A stretch of DNA of 64,000 nucleotides from JAAYCI01 sp964550985 (GTDB lineage Bacteria; Bacillota; Clostridia; Oscillospirales; Ruminococcaceae), in the NCBI GenBank assembly GCA_964550985.1, contig CAZKBM010000002.1:1-64000 (forward strand), read 5' to 3'. Below, in pieces: positions 7,843-16,372 of this stretch. The number at the start of each line of letters is the position of its first letter. The stretch's first letter is position 1. The notes below the pieces were generated by a model that was not told where the DNA came from, did no database searches, and worked only from the letters and a program-made list of their open reading frames with translations. Position numbers and translations under genes: made by a program.

Positions 7843-8821
7843 ACTGATGGTGGCGGCTTCGCCCCACATCACCTCGGCCGTCTCAACGCGTAAAATTATG
7901 CTGGCCGTCACGGTGGCGCTGCTGCCCACCCTGGTTGCCGCCACCATGATTTTTGGCGTGCAGGCCCTGGTTCTCACCCTGGTTACCGTGGCCGCCTGTG
8001 TGCTTTTTGAGGCGCTGTGGTGCTATATGATGAAAAAGCCCATCCCGGTGGGGGACTGTTCGGCCATTGTTACAGGGTTGATTCTCGCCTTCAACCTGCC
8101 CCCGGCCTTCCCGCTTTGGATGGCCATTATTGGGGCCTTCGTCTCTATCGTTGTAACAAAACAGCTGTTTGGGGGCCTGGGCTTTAACTTTGCAAACCCG
8201 GCGCTGGTGGGCCGCATTGTGATGCAGCTCTCCTTCACCGGGCAGATGATTGGCTATACCTTCCCCGGCACACACGGCGGGGTGGACGCCCTGGCCTCGG
8301 CCACGCCGCTGATTGTAGCGCGCAGCGAAACCTTGCCCATGGTGGATATGCTGCTGGGTACCCATGGCGGAATGCTGGGTGAAACCTGTGCCGTTACCCT
8401 AATTTTGGGCGGGCTGTTCCTCATCGCCATAAAGGCCATCTCCCCGGCCATTCCCGTCATCTATATCGGCGGGGTATACCTCTTCCAGTTCTTCCTGCTG
8501 CTGGGCGGGGGGGCCTCGGTGGGCGCCAGCGCCTACCAGTCCCTCAGTTTGGTTTTGGCCGGCGGGCTGCTGCTGGGCGCTTTCTTTATGGCAACCGACT
8601 ATGTTACAAGCCCCTACACCTTAGGCGGCAAAATCATCTTTGGCCTGGGGCTGGCCATACTAACCGTTGGCATCCGCCAGTGGGCCACCATGCCCGAGGG
8701 CGTGTCCTTCTCCATATTGCTGATGAACCTGCTGGTGCCCTATATCAACCGCCTTACGCGCCGCCGCCCCCTTGGGGTTAGCAAAGGCCGCTGGAAGGCC
8801 GAAAAGGGGGCGAATGGATAA
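7829..8821 (+). CDS. rnfD: Rnf complex subunit D (covalent FMN membrane protein)
   Basis: Integral membrane subunit, 330 aa with about nine to ten spans, which binds FMN covalently. The GTG start at 7829 lies inside rnfC, behind AGGAGG (7810-7815). The flavin-accepting threonine is recognisable as Thr159 in ALASATPLI, the equivalent of the family's SGATPL motif. It takes part in electron transfer across the membrane linked to Na+ or H+ pumping. rnfG begins before the stop codon. Confidence 0.95.
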   Translation: MENPKLMVAASPHITSAVSTRKIMLAVTVALLPTLVAATMIFGVQALVLTLVTVAACVLFEALWCYMMKKPIPVGDCSAIVTGLILAFNLPPAFPLWMAIIGAFVSIVVTKQLFGGLGFNFANPALVGRIVMQLSFTGQMIGYTFPGTHGGVDALASATPLIVARSETLPMVDMLLGTHGGMLGETCAVTLILGGLFLIAIKAISPAIPVIYIGGVYLFQFFLLLGGGASVGASAYQSLSLVLAGGLLLGAFFMATDYVTSPYTLGGKIIFGLGLAILTVGIRQWATMPEGVSFSILLMNLLVPYINRLTRRRPLGVSKGRWKAEKGANG

Positions 8822-9425
8822 CATGGAACAAAAAACACAAAGACCCAAAAACCATCTTTGGAACCAAATCATTTTTCCCATTGTGGCGCTCTCGGTCATC
8901 TGCGCGTTGGTAAGCTTTTTGCTGGGCATTACCAATAACCTTACTGCGCCGCTGATTGCCCAAAACATCGCCAAGGCTGCCGAGGAGGCCCGCACAGCCC
9001 TGCTGCCCGAGGCCGACGGCTTTGAAAAGCTGGACATTAGCACCGAGGTGCCGGGTGTTACGGCTTTTTACGCGGCCACAAACGGCGCGGGTTATATTGT
9101 TGAGGCCTATGGCCGGGGTTACGGCGGGCAGGTACCCGCCATGGTGGCTTTTCAAAACGACGGCACCATAGTGGGCGTAACCTTTTTGCAGAATAACGAA
9201 ACCCCCGGCCTTGGTAAAAAGCTGGAGACCGACCCAAACTTTGCCGCACAGTTCAGCGGCCTTGCGGCGGCCCCCCTTGCCATTGGGGACATTGACAAAA
9301 TTGCCAGCAGCACCATCTCATCTAACGCGGCATTAACGGCCATCAACGCGGCCATTCAGGTTTTTAACCAAGAAGTTCATAATCAAAACATCGATGCGGT
9401 GGCCACTGCCACCGGCAAAAACTGA
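8814..9425 (+). CDS. rnfG: Rnf complex subunit G (covalent FMN subunit)
   Basis: 203 aa with one N-terminal membrane span (about residues 18-40) and an extracytoplasmic FMN-binding domain. ATG 8814 overlaps the rnfD stop; ATG 8823 is an alternative, since the SD-like AAGGGGG (8804-8810) fits either. The flavinylation motif, normally SGAT, reads ASSTISS here with the acceptor threonine at residue 167. The GLGKKLETDP segment ahead of it is typical of the family. Confidence 0.93.
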   Translation: MDNMEQKTQRPKNHLWNQIIFPIVALSVICALVSFLLGITNNLTAPLIAQNIAKAAEEARTALLPEADGFEKLDISTEVPGVTAFYAATNGAGYIVEAYGRGYGGQVPAMVAFQNDGTIVGVTFLQNNETPGLGKKLETDPNFAAQFSGLAAAPLAIGDIDKIASSTISSNAALTAINAAIQVFNQEVHNQNIDAVATATGKN

Positions 9426-9444
9426 AAGAGGGGAGGGCGCGTTT

Positions 9445-10125
9445 ATGAAGCAAAAAATTTCAAACCTTACGGTGCTTACCAATGGCTTACTAAAAGAAAA
9501 CCCGGTTTTACGGCTGGTTTTGGGCACCTGCCCCACCCTGGCCGTAACCACGGCGGTATTCAACGGCATCGGCATGGGCGCCGCGGCCACCTTTGTACTC
9601 ATCTGTTCCAACATCGTTATCTCCCTATTGCGCAAGGTGATACCAAACGGGGTACGCCTTCCCTGTTACATCGTTGTTATAGCCAGCTTTGTCACCCTGG
9701 TGCAGATGATAGTAAAGGCCTACGTGCCCGCTTTGGATACCTCCCTTGGGGTATTTTTACCGCTTATCACCGTAAACTGCATCATTTTGGGCAGGGCCGA
9801 GATGTTTGCCTCTAAAAACGGCGTAGTTGCCTCGGCGCTAGACGGCCTTGGCATGGGCATCGGCTTTACCCTGGCGCTGGTGTTCATGAGCGCCATTCGC
9901 GAACTGCTGGGCGCGGGCACACTGCTGGGCTTTCAAATTGTGCCCGCTTCGGTACAGCCCATGAGCATTATGATATTGCCCCCCGGCGGCTTTTTCGTCT
10001 TTGGGGTACTCATGGCCCTTGCCATCTTTATCGAGCGTAAAACCGGCAAACCCGTGCCCAAGAATGTGGGCTGCGCGGCCTGCCCTGCTGGCGATAGCTG
10101 CCCCGGTAAGGAGGTTACGGACTGA
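9445..10125 (+). CDS. rnfE: Rnf complex subunit E
   Basis: Six-span integral membrane subunit (226 aa), a paralogue of RnfA, placed head-to-tail in the membrane to hold a [2Fe-2S] cluster between the two. The ATG at 9445 follows GGGAGGG. The first cysteine-bearing span (VLGTCPTLAVTTA) and the conserved LITVNCIILGRAEMFA segment carry the cluster-type cysteines. The C-terminal tail has extra cysteines (GCAACPAGDSCPGK) not essential to the family. The stop overlaps the rnfA start (TGATG). Confidence 0.94.
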   Translation: MKQKISNLTVLTNGLLKENPVLRLVLGTCPTLAVTTAVFNGIGMGAAATFVLICSNIVISLLRKVIPNGVRLPCYIVVIASFVTLVQMIVKAYVPALDTSLGVFLPLITVNCIILGRAEMFASKNGVVASALDGLGMGIGFTLALVFMSAIRELLGAGTLLGFQIVPASVQPMSIMILPPGGFFVFGVLMALAIFIERKTGKPVPKNVGCAACPAGDSCPGKEVTD

Positions 10126-10754
10126 TGGCAATTAAACTCGTTTTCATCTTCTTTTCCATGATTTTGGTCAACAACTACGTGCTGGTCAAATTCCTGGGTA
10201 TCTGCCCCTTCCTTGGGGTTTCGGGCAAGTTGCAATCCTCGGTTGGCATGAGTGCCGCCGTCATCTTTGTTATGGTGCTGGCCACGGCCGCCACCTGGCC
10301 GGTGTACACCTATCTGCTGGTGCCTAACGGCCTCGCCTATCTCAACAATATCTGCTTTATCCTCATCATTGCCGTTTTGGTGCAACTGGTGGAACTTGCC
10401 CTGCGCAAATTCATCCCACCGCTGTACAAATCCCTTGGGGTATACCTGCCCCTCATCACCACAAACTGCGCCATTTTGGGTGTAACCATCCTCAATATTG
10501 AAAACCCCAGCATTGTAGACCCCAGCGCCCCGTATTATACCTTCCCCGAAGCACTGGTTTGCGCCGCCGGGGCAGGGGTGGGCTTTATGCTGGCTATGGT
10601 TCTTTTTACCGGGGTACGCAGCACCTTAAACCGCGCAAAGCCCCCAAAAAGCTTTGAAGGCTTACCCCTCACCCTGGTTTCCGCCGCCATTACCAGCCTT
10701 TCTTTCATGGGCTTTGGGGGCCTTTTGGAAAACCTCTTCGGCATTACAGCTTAA
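10125..10754 (+). CDS. rnfA: Rnf complex subunit A
   Basis: Six-span membrane subunit (209 aa) paired with RnfE. It contains the mirrored cysteine segments LGICPFLGVSG and LITTNCAILGVTIL. The ATG overlaps the rnfE stop, and AAGGAGG lies about ten bases upstream. Its TAA stop (10752-10754) is the first three bases of dispersed repeat B1, so the repeat begins exactly at the gene's end. Confidence 0.95.
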   Translation: MAIKLVFIFFSMILVNNYVLVKFLGICPFLGVSGKLQSSVGMSAAVIFVMVLATAATWPVYTYLLVPNGLAYLNNICFILIIAVLVQLVELALRKFIPPLYKSLGVYLPLITTNCAILGVTILNIENPSIVDPSAPYYTFPEALVCAAGAGVGFMLAMVLFTGVRSTLNRAKPPKSFEGLPLTLVSAAITSLSFMGFGGLLENLFGITA

Positions 10755-10941
10755 TACTAATTCAGAGTAAAAACTCTATCAAGTTTTTACTCTGATGTTG
10801 CAGCATAAAACGCTGCGGCGCGTCATCTCCGCGCCAAGTGCCTCGCTTCGCTCGGTTGCGCTACGAAACGGCGCTGCGGCGCTAGTCATGTAAAATTTCT
10901 GTTAAAAACAAAGTGAAGTTTTTAACGAAATTTAGGATAAA
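10752..10941 (+). repeat. dispersed repeat B, copy B1, inside the rnf operon
   Basis: A 190-bp non-coding element with three modules: a left hairpin (AGAGTAAAAACT ... AGTTTTTACTCT), a GC-rich core (10821-10890, CGTCATCTCC...GCGCTAGTCATG) and a right hairpin (AAATTTC.GTTAAAAAC ... GTTTTTAACGAAATTT). Close copies are at 49634-49846 and, lacking the core, at 18949-19071. It separates rnfA from rnfB and ends where the rnfB Shine-Dalgarno begins. Confidence 0.85.
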
Positions 10942-10955
10942 GAAGGAGAATTTTT

Positions 10956-11750
10956 ATGTCGGTAACTGCCGCTGTTATTATCGTCACCCTTACCGGGCTT
11001 TGCGGGGCGGGCATCCTTGTGGTTGCCTCGCAGCTTATGAAGGTGGAGGTGGACGAACGCATTGGCCTTGTGCAGGAGGCCCTGCCCGGGGCCAACTGCG
11101 GCGCCTGTGGCTACGCAGGCTGCGCAGATTATGCTACGGCCATTATTGAGTCGGGCGCGCCGGTAAACCGCTGCATTCCGGGCGGGGCCGCCACGGCCGA
11201 GGCCGTGGCCCAAATTGCCGGGCAAGACGCCGGCGCTGTGGCCCAGCAAAAGGCCATTGTGGCCTGCCAGGGCACGGCCGAACACCGCAGCCAAAAGTAC
11301 GAAAACACCGGCCTTACCACCTGTGCGGGCAATGCCCCGCTGTTTGGGGGGGCCTCGGCCTGCCCCTATGGCTGCCTTGGATATGGAGACTGCAAGGCCG
11401 TGTGCAAGTTTGACGCCATTGAGATACAAAACGGCGTGGCCCGCATCAAGCTGGAAAAATGTACCGGCTGTGGCGCCTGCCTGGAGGCCTGCCCCAAAAA
11501 GGTGATTTGGATACGCGAAGTGAGCGAAAAACCCGTGGTGATGTGCGCAAACCACCACCGTGGCGCGCTTACCCGCAAGGAGTGCAGCGCTGGCTGCATT
11601 GGCTGCATGAAGTGCGAAAAAACCTGCCCCGTACAGGCCATTGCCGTAAAAAACAATGTGGCCCGTATCGATTTGGAAAAATGTACCGGTTGCCGGGCCT
11701 GCGTCAACGTCTGCCCGGTTAAGGCCATAGCCGTACCCAAAGAGGTATAA
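10956..11750 (+). CDS. rnfB: Rnf complex subunit B (multi-[4Fe-4S] ferredoxin-type)
   Basis: 264 aa. An N-terminal membrane anchor (about residues 4-26) is followed by the RnfB-specific cluster domain (CGACGYAGCADYA, with a later CIPGG cysteine) and several ferredoxin-type motifs: CPYGCLGYGDCKAVC, CTGCGACLEACP, CIGCMKCEKTCP and CTGCRACVNVCP. It is the entry point for electrons from reduced ferredoxin. The ATG at 10956 follows AGAAGGAGAA. It is the last gene of the operon, 200 bp after rnfA because of the inserted repeat B1. Confidence 0.95.
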   Translation: MSVTAAVIIVTLTGLCGAGILVVASQLMKVEVDERIGLVQEALPGANCGACGYAGCADYATAIIESGAPVNRCIPGGAATAEAVAQIAGQDAGAVAQQKAIVACQGTAEHRSQKYENTGLTTCAGNAPLFGGASACPYGCLGYGDCKAVCKFDAIEIQNGVARIKLEKCTGCGACLEACPKKVIWIREVSEKPVVMCANHHRGALTRKECSAGCIGCMKCEKTCPVQAIAVKNNVARIDLEKCTGCRACVNVCPVKAIAVPKEV

Positions 11751-11767
11751 GCTTACCTGACACAGCC

Positions 11768-11853
11768 TACAGCGAATGAACAAACTGTAGCGCATAAATA
11801 CTAGAAAATTCAGGCGCTGCCTAACAGTTTCTACTCTGTAACTGTAATAATAA
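11768..11853 (+). repeat. dispersed repeat A, copy A2 (short form)
   Basis: Carries both conserved ends of repeat A (GAATGAACAAACTGTAGCGC at the left, CTGTAATAATAA at the right) but lacks the ~35-nt CTGCTGCACAGC modules in the middle. It abuts the terminator that follows rnfB. Confidence 0.8.
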
Positions 11854-11855
11854 AG

Positions 11856-11901
11856 AGGCCGCACAAGAAAAGCAGCGAAACCTGCTTTTCTTGTGCGGCC
11901 T
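11856..11901. terminator. bidirectional terminator between rnfB and the XRE gene
   Basis: A perfect 20-bp stem (11856-11875 with 11882-11901, beginning AGGCCGCACAAG) with a six-base loop, followed by TTATTTTATT on the plus strand and preceded by an A/T-rich run that serves the minus strand. It ends the rnf operon and probably the converging XRE gene. Confidence 0.9.
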
Positions 11902-11906
11902 TTATT

Positions 11907-12149
11907 TTATTGCACCTCTTGTTCCAGGCGGCGAAAAAGTTCACAGTCAAAAAACGTCACTATGTCCATCTCCAGGCCATCGCACAGCTTTTTTACCGTG
12001 GCCACCGTGGTGCTGTTGTTGCGCCCACTTACAATATTGTTCAGGGTAGACTGTGTTACCCCGCTTAAGGTGGCCAGCCGGTTTACGCTTATCCCCTTTT
12101 CCCTGCACAGCTCCAGTATCCGCAGCCGTACCGCACCGCCAATATTCAT
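11907..12149 (-). CDS. small XRE-family helix-turn-helix regulator
   Basis: 80 aa, essentially one HTH_XRE domain: RILELCREKGISVNRLATLSG, then VTQSTLNNIVSGRNN as the recognition region. The GGGGGCGGAGG upstream supports the ATG at 12149. It is transcribed away from the ABC export operon. A palindrome (AACCCATTTGGGTT, 12213-12226) lies 64 bp upstream of its start and overlaps a strong promoter on the opposite strand, so it could act on itself and on the divergent operon (inference). Confidence 0.8.
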   Translation of the reverse strand: MNIGGAVRLRILELCREKGISVNRLATLSGVTQSTLNNIVSGRNNSTTVATVKKLCDGLEMDIVTFFDCELFRRLEQEVQ

Positions 12150-12212
12150 CCTCCGCCCCCTTTACCGCAGCTTCTCCCCTCCAAAGCTTACCTCTTTATG
12201 GTTATAATTCTT

Positions 12213-12252
12213 AACCCATTTGGGTTGACATTTTTTTGTGGCACGATATAAT
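12213..12252 (+). promoter_or_regulatory. strong promoter overlapped by an AACCCA/TGGGTT palindrome
   Basis: TTGACA (12225-12230), a 16-bp spacer and TATAAT (12247-12252). The palindrome AACCCA-TT-TGGGTT (12213-12226) overlaps the -35 box by two bases, a typical operator position. Between it and the next convincing CDS (12665) lie about 400 bp with two more promoters and no well-supported gene. Confidence 0.65.
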
Positions 12253-12452
12253 AACCTATAGCAAAGTAATAATTTTTTTGTTCCTTCACGCGATTATGCT
12301 GGCGCTTCCCTGTGGCGGGGCTTAAAACTTTTTGCAAATTTCTTACTTTTTTGAAACCTATCCCCCCCGCCCCTCGTTTTATTGAATGGGCCCGGCCACG
12401 CCTTTTGCCGGGGCTGTGGCAAAAGCCCACCCCAAAAACCTGCGTCTACCGC

Positions 12453-12502
12453 TTGACAAAGAAGTACATTTGTATTATTGTATTAATCATTTAGTACAAA
12501 TG
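12453..12502 (+). promoter_or_regulatory. second promoter with CATTTGTA inverted repeat
   Basis: TTGACA (12453-12458), 17 bp, TATTGT (12476-12481). An inverted repeat, CATTTGTA (12467-12474) and TACAAATG (12495-12502), brackets the -10 box and could be an operator. Confidence 0.5.
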
Positions 12503-12570
12503 GTTTTGCTGCGTTTAGCTTGCAAAATAGCCCATAAAATAGCCCAAATGTAAATTTTTTCTCTCATGTG

Positions 12571-12599
12571 ATGACAGCCGGGGTGAATTGCTGTATAAT
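12571..12599 (+). promoter_or_regulatory. proximal promoter of the ABC export operon
   Basis: ATGACA (12571-12576), 17 bp, TATAAT (12594-12599), about 65 bp upstream of the ATPase start codon. Confidence 0.6.
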
Positions 12600-12664
12600 A
12601 GGCATCGTTGCGGCCTGGGCTGTCAAAATTTACCGAGGCATGTTTTTTACAGGAAGGGAGCGCC

Positions 12665-13396
12665 ATGCGTCCACTGATTGAACTGCATCAGCTATACAAA
12701 ATATATAACCCCGGCGAAAATGAGGTACGGGCCCTGGACGGCATCAGCTTAAAGGTACACCAGGGGGAATTTTTAGCCATCGTAGGCCATTCGGGCAGTG
12801 GTAAATCCACCCTGATGAATATGATTGGCTGTTTGGACGTACCCACCGCGGGGTATTACTTTTTAAACGGAACCAATGTGGGGGAACTGCGGGATAATGA
12901 ACTGAGCAGTATTCGCAACGAGCAGATTGGCTTCATCTTCCAAAGCTTTAACCTGATACGCAGCCTAAACGCCTACGAAAATGTGGAATTGCCCCTCATC
13001 TACCGCGGCTACCCCGCGCGAAAACGCCGGGAGATGGCCCTAAAAGCCCTTGCACGGGTGGGCCTGCAAGACCGTTTGCACCACCGGCCAAATGAGATGA
13101 GCGGCGGCCAGCAGCAGCGGGTGGCTGTGGCGCGGGCCCTGGCCGGCAACCCGCCCCTCATCTTGGCGGATGAGCCCACCGGCAACTTGGATTCCCGCAG
13201 CGGCAAGCAGGTGTTCTCCATCATTCAGGAACTGCACCGCGAGGGGAACACCATTGTACTGATTACCCACGACGACGGCCTGGCCTTAAGGGCCCAGCGC
13301 CGGGTACATATTACCGACGGGCGAATTGACGCCGAACACTATGGAGAAACGGCCCAGGGCCAAGCGATAAACGCAGGAGGGACACAAGATGTTTAA
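12665..13396 (+). CDS. ABC transporter ATP-binding protein, MacB/LolD type
   Basis: 243-aa ATPase that energises an MacAB-like exporter. Walker A is GHSGSGKST, the signature is MSGGQQQRVAVARAL and Walker B is LILADEPTGNLD, the last being typical of the LolD/MacB/FtsE branch. ATG 12665 follows GGAAGGGAG; the frame is open further upstream but without an SD. It overlaps the adaptor gene by 8 nt. In Firmicutes such triads export peptides or antimicrobials, or respond to envelope stress; the substrate is not deducible. Confidence 0.93.
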   Translation: MRPLIELHQLYKIYNPGENEVRALDGISLKVHQGEFLAIVGHSGSGKSTLMNMIGCLDVPTAGYYFLNGTNVGELRDNELSSIRNEQIGFIFQSFNLIRSLNAYENVELPLIYRGYPARKRREMALKALARVGLQDRLHHRPNEMSGGQQQRVAVARALAGNPPLILADEPTGNLDSRSGKQVFSIIQELHREGNTIVLITHDDGLALRAQRRVHITDGRIDAEHYGETAQGQAINAGGTQDV

Positions 13397-15050
13397 ACGG
13401 GAGAAAAAGCCGAAACCCTGGGAGGAAGAGCCACAGCCCATCATTGTGCCGCCTGAGGACGGTGCCGAGAGTTACGAGGTACTCCCCCTTGCCGAAGGAA
13501 CCCCCTCGGCAAGCCCGGTGCAGGGTAACGAGGACCCCGATGACAGTTACCTACCGGCCGAAGTGGCCACCCTCTCGCAAAAGAAGCGCAAAAAGCGCAG
13601 CACCAAGGCCATTGTTTTTCTCATTTTGGCCATTTTGGTTGTGGGCATATTTCTTTTTAACTTCATCTCCGGAATGCTAAAAGGCCCCGACCCCACTTAT
13701 GCCGAGTTTCAGGCAGTTGCACGCGGCGACATCAATCAGGTGCTCTCCTCCAGCGGGGTGGTTCAAACCGGTGATAAACGCACCGTGTTCTGCCCCGCTA
13801 CGGCGCCCATTGCCACGGCAGATTTAAAGCTGGGCAGCGTGGTAACGGCGGGCAGCCAAATCTTCACCTTCAACACCACCGAACTAGAGCGGGACCTTAG
13901 CACCGCAAACGCCAACGAGAATTTGGCGGGATTACAGGCCCAACAGGCCCGCACAAACGGCGCCAAAGCCCAAACAAACGCAAACGATTACCAAAACAGC
14001 CTTACCACCATGCAGCAGCAGCGGGACATTGCCAAAGCCCGCCTGGCCCAGGCCCAGGCGGATTTGACCGCCGCGACGAATGAGGTTAGCCCCGTGCTGC
14101 CCGCAAAACAGGCCGAGCTGGAGAGCCTGCGTACCCAGCAAACCAGCCTGCTTACCAGCGATTCTGCCGCAGCGGCGGCCATGCAAGGCCAAATTGACGC
14201 ACTGGCCACCGAGGTGGCTGGCCTGGAAGGCCGCTTACAGGGAGCCACTACGGCGGTATCCACCGCACAGGCGGATGTGGAATACCACAACGGCATTATC
14301 TCGCAGCTGGAAGGCCTGCGTGACCAAGCCCAGCAAGGCGTTTTAGACGGCAACGCCCGTGCCCAGTTAAACGCCCAGGGCGTGCCCAGCGCCATGGCGC
14401 AGGCAACGGCCGAGGACCAGTTAGCCGCCGCCCGCGCGGGTGTTACCGCCCCCATTACCGGTGTGGTAACAATGCTAGAAGCTCAAGAGGGCGCACTGAT
14501 GAACCAGTATGCCCCACTGTGTGTGATTGAAAGCCTGGAAAAGGTGGATGTTCTCATCTCCCTTTCCCGGTATGACTTAGAGCGGGTTCAGGTGGGGCAA
14601 AAGGCCACCATCACCACGGTGGGCAATACCTACACCGGCTCGGTCACCCACATCGATTCCATGGCCACCAGCCAAACCACCCAAAGCGGCACCACCAACT
14701 ATGTAAGCGCTACGGTCTCCATAGCAAACCCTGACAAAAACATCACCCTGGGCATTGACGCCAATGTGGAAATTGATACCGGCAAGGCCGAGGGCGTGCT
14801 GGTAATACCCACTAACGCGGTGAACACCGATGTGGACGGCAGCTATGTGTTTGTGGTAGAAAACAGCAAAGCCGTGCGTAAAACAGTGGAGACAGGCCTC
14901 TCCAGCGACATCCTTGTAGAGGTTGTTTCGGGCCTTGGCGAGGGGGAGACGGTCATCTTATCCTCCCAAAACATCCAAGAGGGCATGATGGTAAGCGACA
15001 ACCCCGCCTACCGCAGCGCTGCCGACACAATGGGCATGATGATTGGGTAA
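13389..15050 (+). CDS. membrane-fusion/adaptor protein of the ABC exporter (MacA/HlyD-like)
   Basis: 553 aa. A charged cytoplasmic N-terminus of about 75 residues comes before one membrane span (KAIVFLILAILVVGIFLFNF, about residues 76-95). A lipoyl-like half, a long alanine/glutamine-rich coiled coil (about residues 180-330), the second lipoyl half and a beta-barrel region (ITLGIDANVEIDTG, VLVIPTNAV) follow. The order is that of MacA-type adaptors, although Gram-positive members have no outer-membrane partner. The unusually long N-terminal cytoplasmic tail is rich in Pro and acidic residues. It lies between the ATPase and permease genes of the same operon. Confidence 0.88.
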   Translation: MFKREKKPKPWEEEPQPIIVPPEDGAESYEVLPLAEGTPSASPVQGNEDPDDSYLPAEVATLSQKKRKKRSTKAIVFLILAILVVGIFLFNFISGMLKGPDPTYAEFQAVARGDINQVLSSSGVVQTGDKRTVFCPATAPIATADLKLGSVVTAGSQIFTFNTTELERDLSTANANENLAGLQAQQARTNGAKAQTNANDYQNSLTTMQQQRDIAKARLAQAQADLTAATNEVSPVLPAKQAELESLRTQQTSLLTSDSAAAAAMQGQIDALATEVAGLEGRLQGATTAVSTAQADVEYHNGIISQLEGLRDQAQQGVLDGNARAQLNAQGVPSAMAQATAEDQLAAARAGVTAPITGVVTMLEAQEGALMNQYAPLCVIESLEKVDVLISLSRYDLERVQVGQKATITTVGNTYTGSVTHIDSMATSQTTQSGTTNYVSATVSIANPDKNITLGIDANVEIDTGKAEGVLVIPTNAVNTDVDGSYVFVVENSKAVRKTVETGLSSDILVEVVSGLGEGETVILSSQNIQEGMMVSDNPAYRSAADTMGMMIG

Positions 15051-15088
15051 AATAGCAGGACGATACCAAATGCAACCGGGGGGTGCGT

Positions 15089-16300
15089 ATGCGCCACATG
15101 ATTGAATACGCCAAAATGGCGTTTCGGAATATCATTGTCAATAAGATGCGAAGCCTGCTCACCATGCTGGGCATTATCATCGGTATCTCCTCGGTTATTA
15201 TAGTACTCAGCGTGGGGCAGGGAGGCCAAAAGCAAATTACGGACCAGCTTTCCGGCATTGCCAACGGCGCCATTTACATCTCGGTTTACGGGGATGACGT
15301 TACCCTGAGTGACTGGATAACCAAAAAGGATATTGATGCCGTGAAACGCCTGCCGGATGTTGACGCGGTTTCCATGGCTGTGGGTACCAGCGGCAAGGTA
15401 CAGGGTACGCGTGAGGACGCCATCACTGCCAATATTATATCGGGCAATGGGGATATGGAACTGGTTTACCCCATGACTATAGAAAAAGGCCGTTTTTGGA
15501 ATGAGAGCGATTTTGACGCCGCCCGCCGGGTATGTACCATCGATTCGGCCGGCGCCAAAGAGATTTTTGGCTCCGACAATGTAGTGGGCATGACGGTACA
15601 ATTGGATATTTATGGCCGCAGCGCCGATTTTACCATTGTAGGCGTTACAAAAACCACCAACCCCAGCTTTGGCCCCAATGTAACAGCGGAAATCGTGGCC
15701 CCACTTTCGGCCCTGGAATCTTTTACCGGCACAGGGGATGTGGAGGAACCTTACTACCAGTTAACCTTCCTCCCGGCCGATTCCGAGCGCTCGGCCACCA
15801 TTGCGCAGGGCGTGGTTACCCTGCTTGAACAGCGGCATAACAATGCCGGGCGCGAAACCTACCACATTCAGGACGCCAACGCCTTTGTGGCCCAGTTCAA
15901 CACCATCATCGGCACCTTCTCGGGTATCATCGCTGCCATTGCGGGCATCAGCCTTTTGGTGGGCGGCATAGGCGTTATGAACATCATGCTGGTAAGCGTT
16001 ACCGAGCGCACCCGCGAAATTGGCATACGTAAGGCGCTGGGGGCCAAAACCCGCACCATCCTCTTCCAGTTCCTTATCGAAAGCGCCACCCTCACCCTAT
16101 TTGGCGGCCTAATTGGCATTGCCATTGGCATGCTGGGCGGTTATGGCCTGGGCAAGGTACTGGGTATGGAGGCCGTAATCAGCCCCGGTATGGTGGTAGG
16201 TATTGTTATCTTCTCCTCGGCTATTGGCATATTCTTTGGCCTGTACCCCGCCCGCAAGGCTGCCCGCCTAAGCCCCATAGAGGCGCTGCGCAGCGAATAG
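15089..16300 (+). CDS. ABC transporter permease, MacB/FtsX type
   Basis: 403 aa. One N-terminal span (MLGIIIGISSVIIVLSVGQG) is followed by a large extracytoplasmic MacB periplasmic-core domain and three C-terminal spans. The conserved FtsX segment NIMLVSVTERTREIGIRKALGAK is cytoplasmic and couples to the ATPase. I prefer ATG 15089 because GGGGGG (15078-15083) is correctly spaced. GTG 15083 sits within that SD, and ATG 15098 is also possible. It is the third gene of the export operon. Confidence 0.92.
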   Translation: MRHMIEYAKMAFRNIIVNKMRSLLTMLGIIIGISSVIIVLSVGQGGQKQITDQLSGIANGAIYISVYGDDVTLSDWITKKDIDAVKRLPDVDAVSMAVGTSGKVQGTREDAITANIISGNGDMELVYPMTIEKGRFWNESDFDAARRVCTIDSAGAKEIFGSDNVVGMTVQLDIYGRSADFTIVGVTKTTNPSFGPNVTAEIVAPLSALESFTGTGDVEEPYYQLTFLPADSERSATIAQGVVTLLEQRHNNAGRETYHIQDANAFVAQFNTIIGTFSGIIAAIAGISLLVGGIGVMNIMLVSVTERTREIGIRKALGAKTRTILFQFLIESATLTLFGGLIGIAIGMLGGYGLGKVLGMEAVISPGMVVGIVIFSSAIGIFFGLYPARKAARLSPIEALRSE

Positions 16301-16318
16301 CTTCTCTGTGCGCCGCCC

Positions 16319-16372
16319 TTTTACAGCAAATGAACAAACTATAGCGCATAAATGCGAGAACAAGCAGGCGCT
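16319..16372 (+). repeat. dispersed repeat A, copy A3 (left end only)
   Basis: Carries the left end of repeat A (ACAGCAAATGAACAAAC, TAGCGCATAAAT, CAGGCGCT). Its right part merges into the terminator stem that follows; the GGCGCT motif is part of that stem. Confidence 0.7.

Noticed and set aside
12312..12494. 60-codon frame behind the strong promoter at 12225
   Set aside because: There is no Shine-Dalgarno and it resembles no protein; kept only as a possible transcript region.
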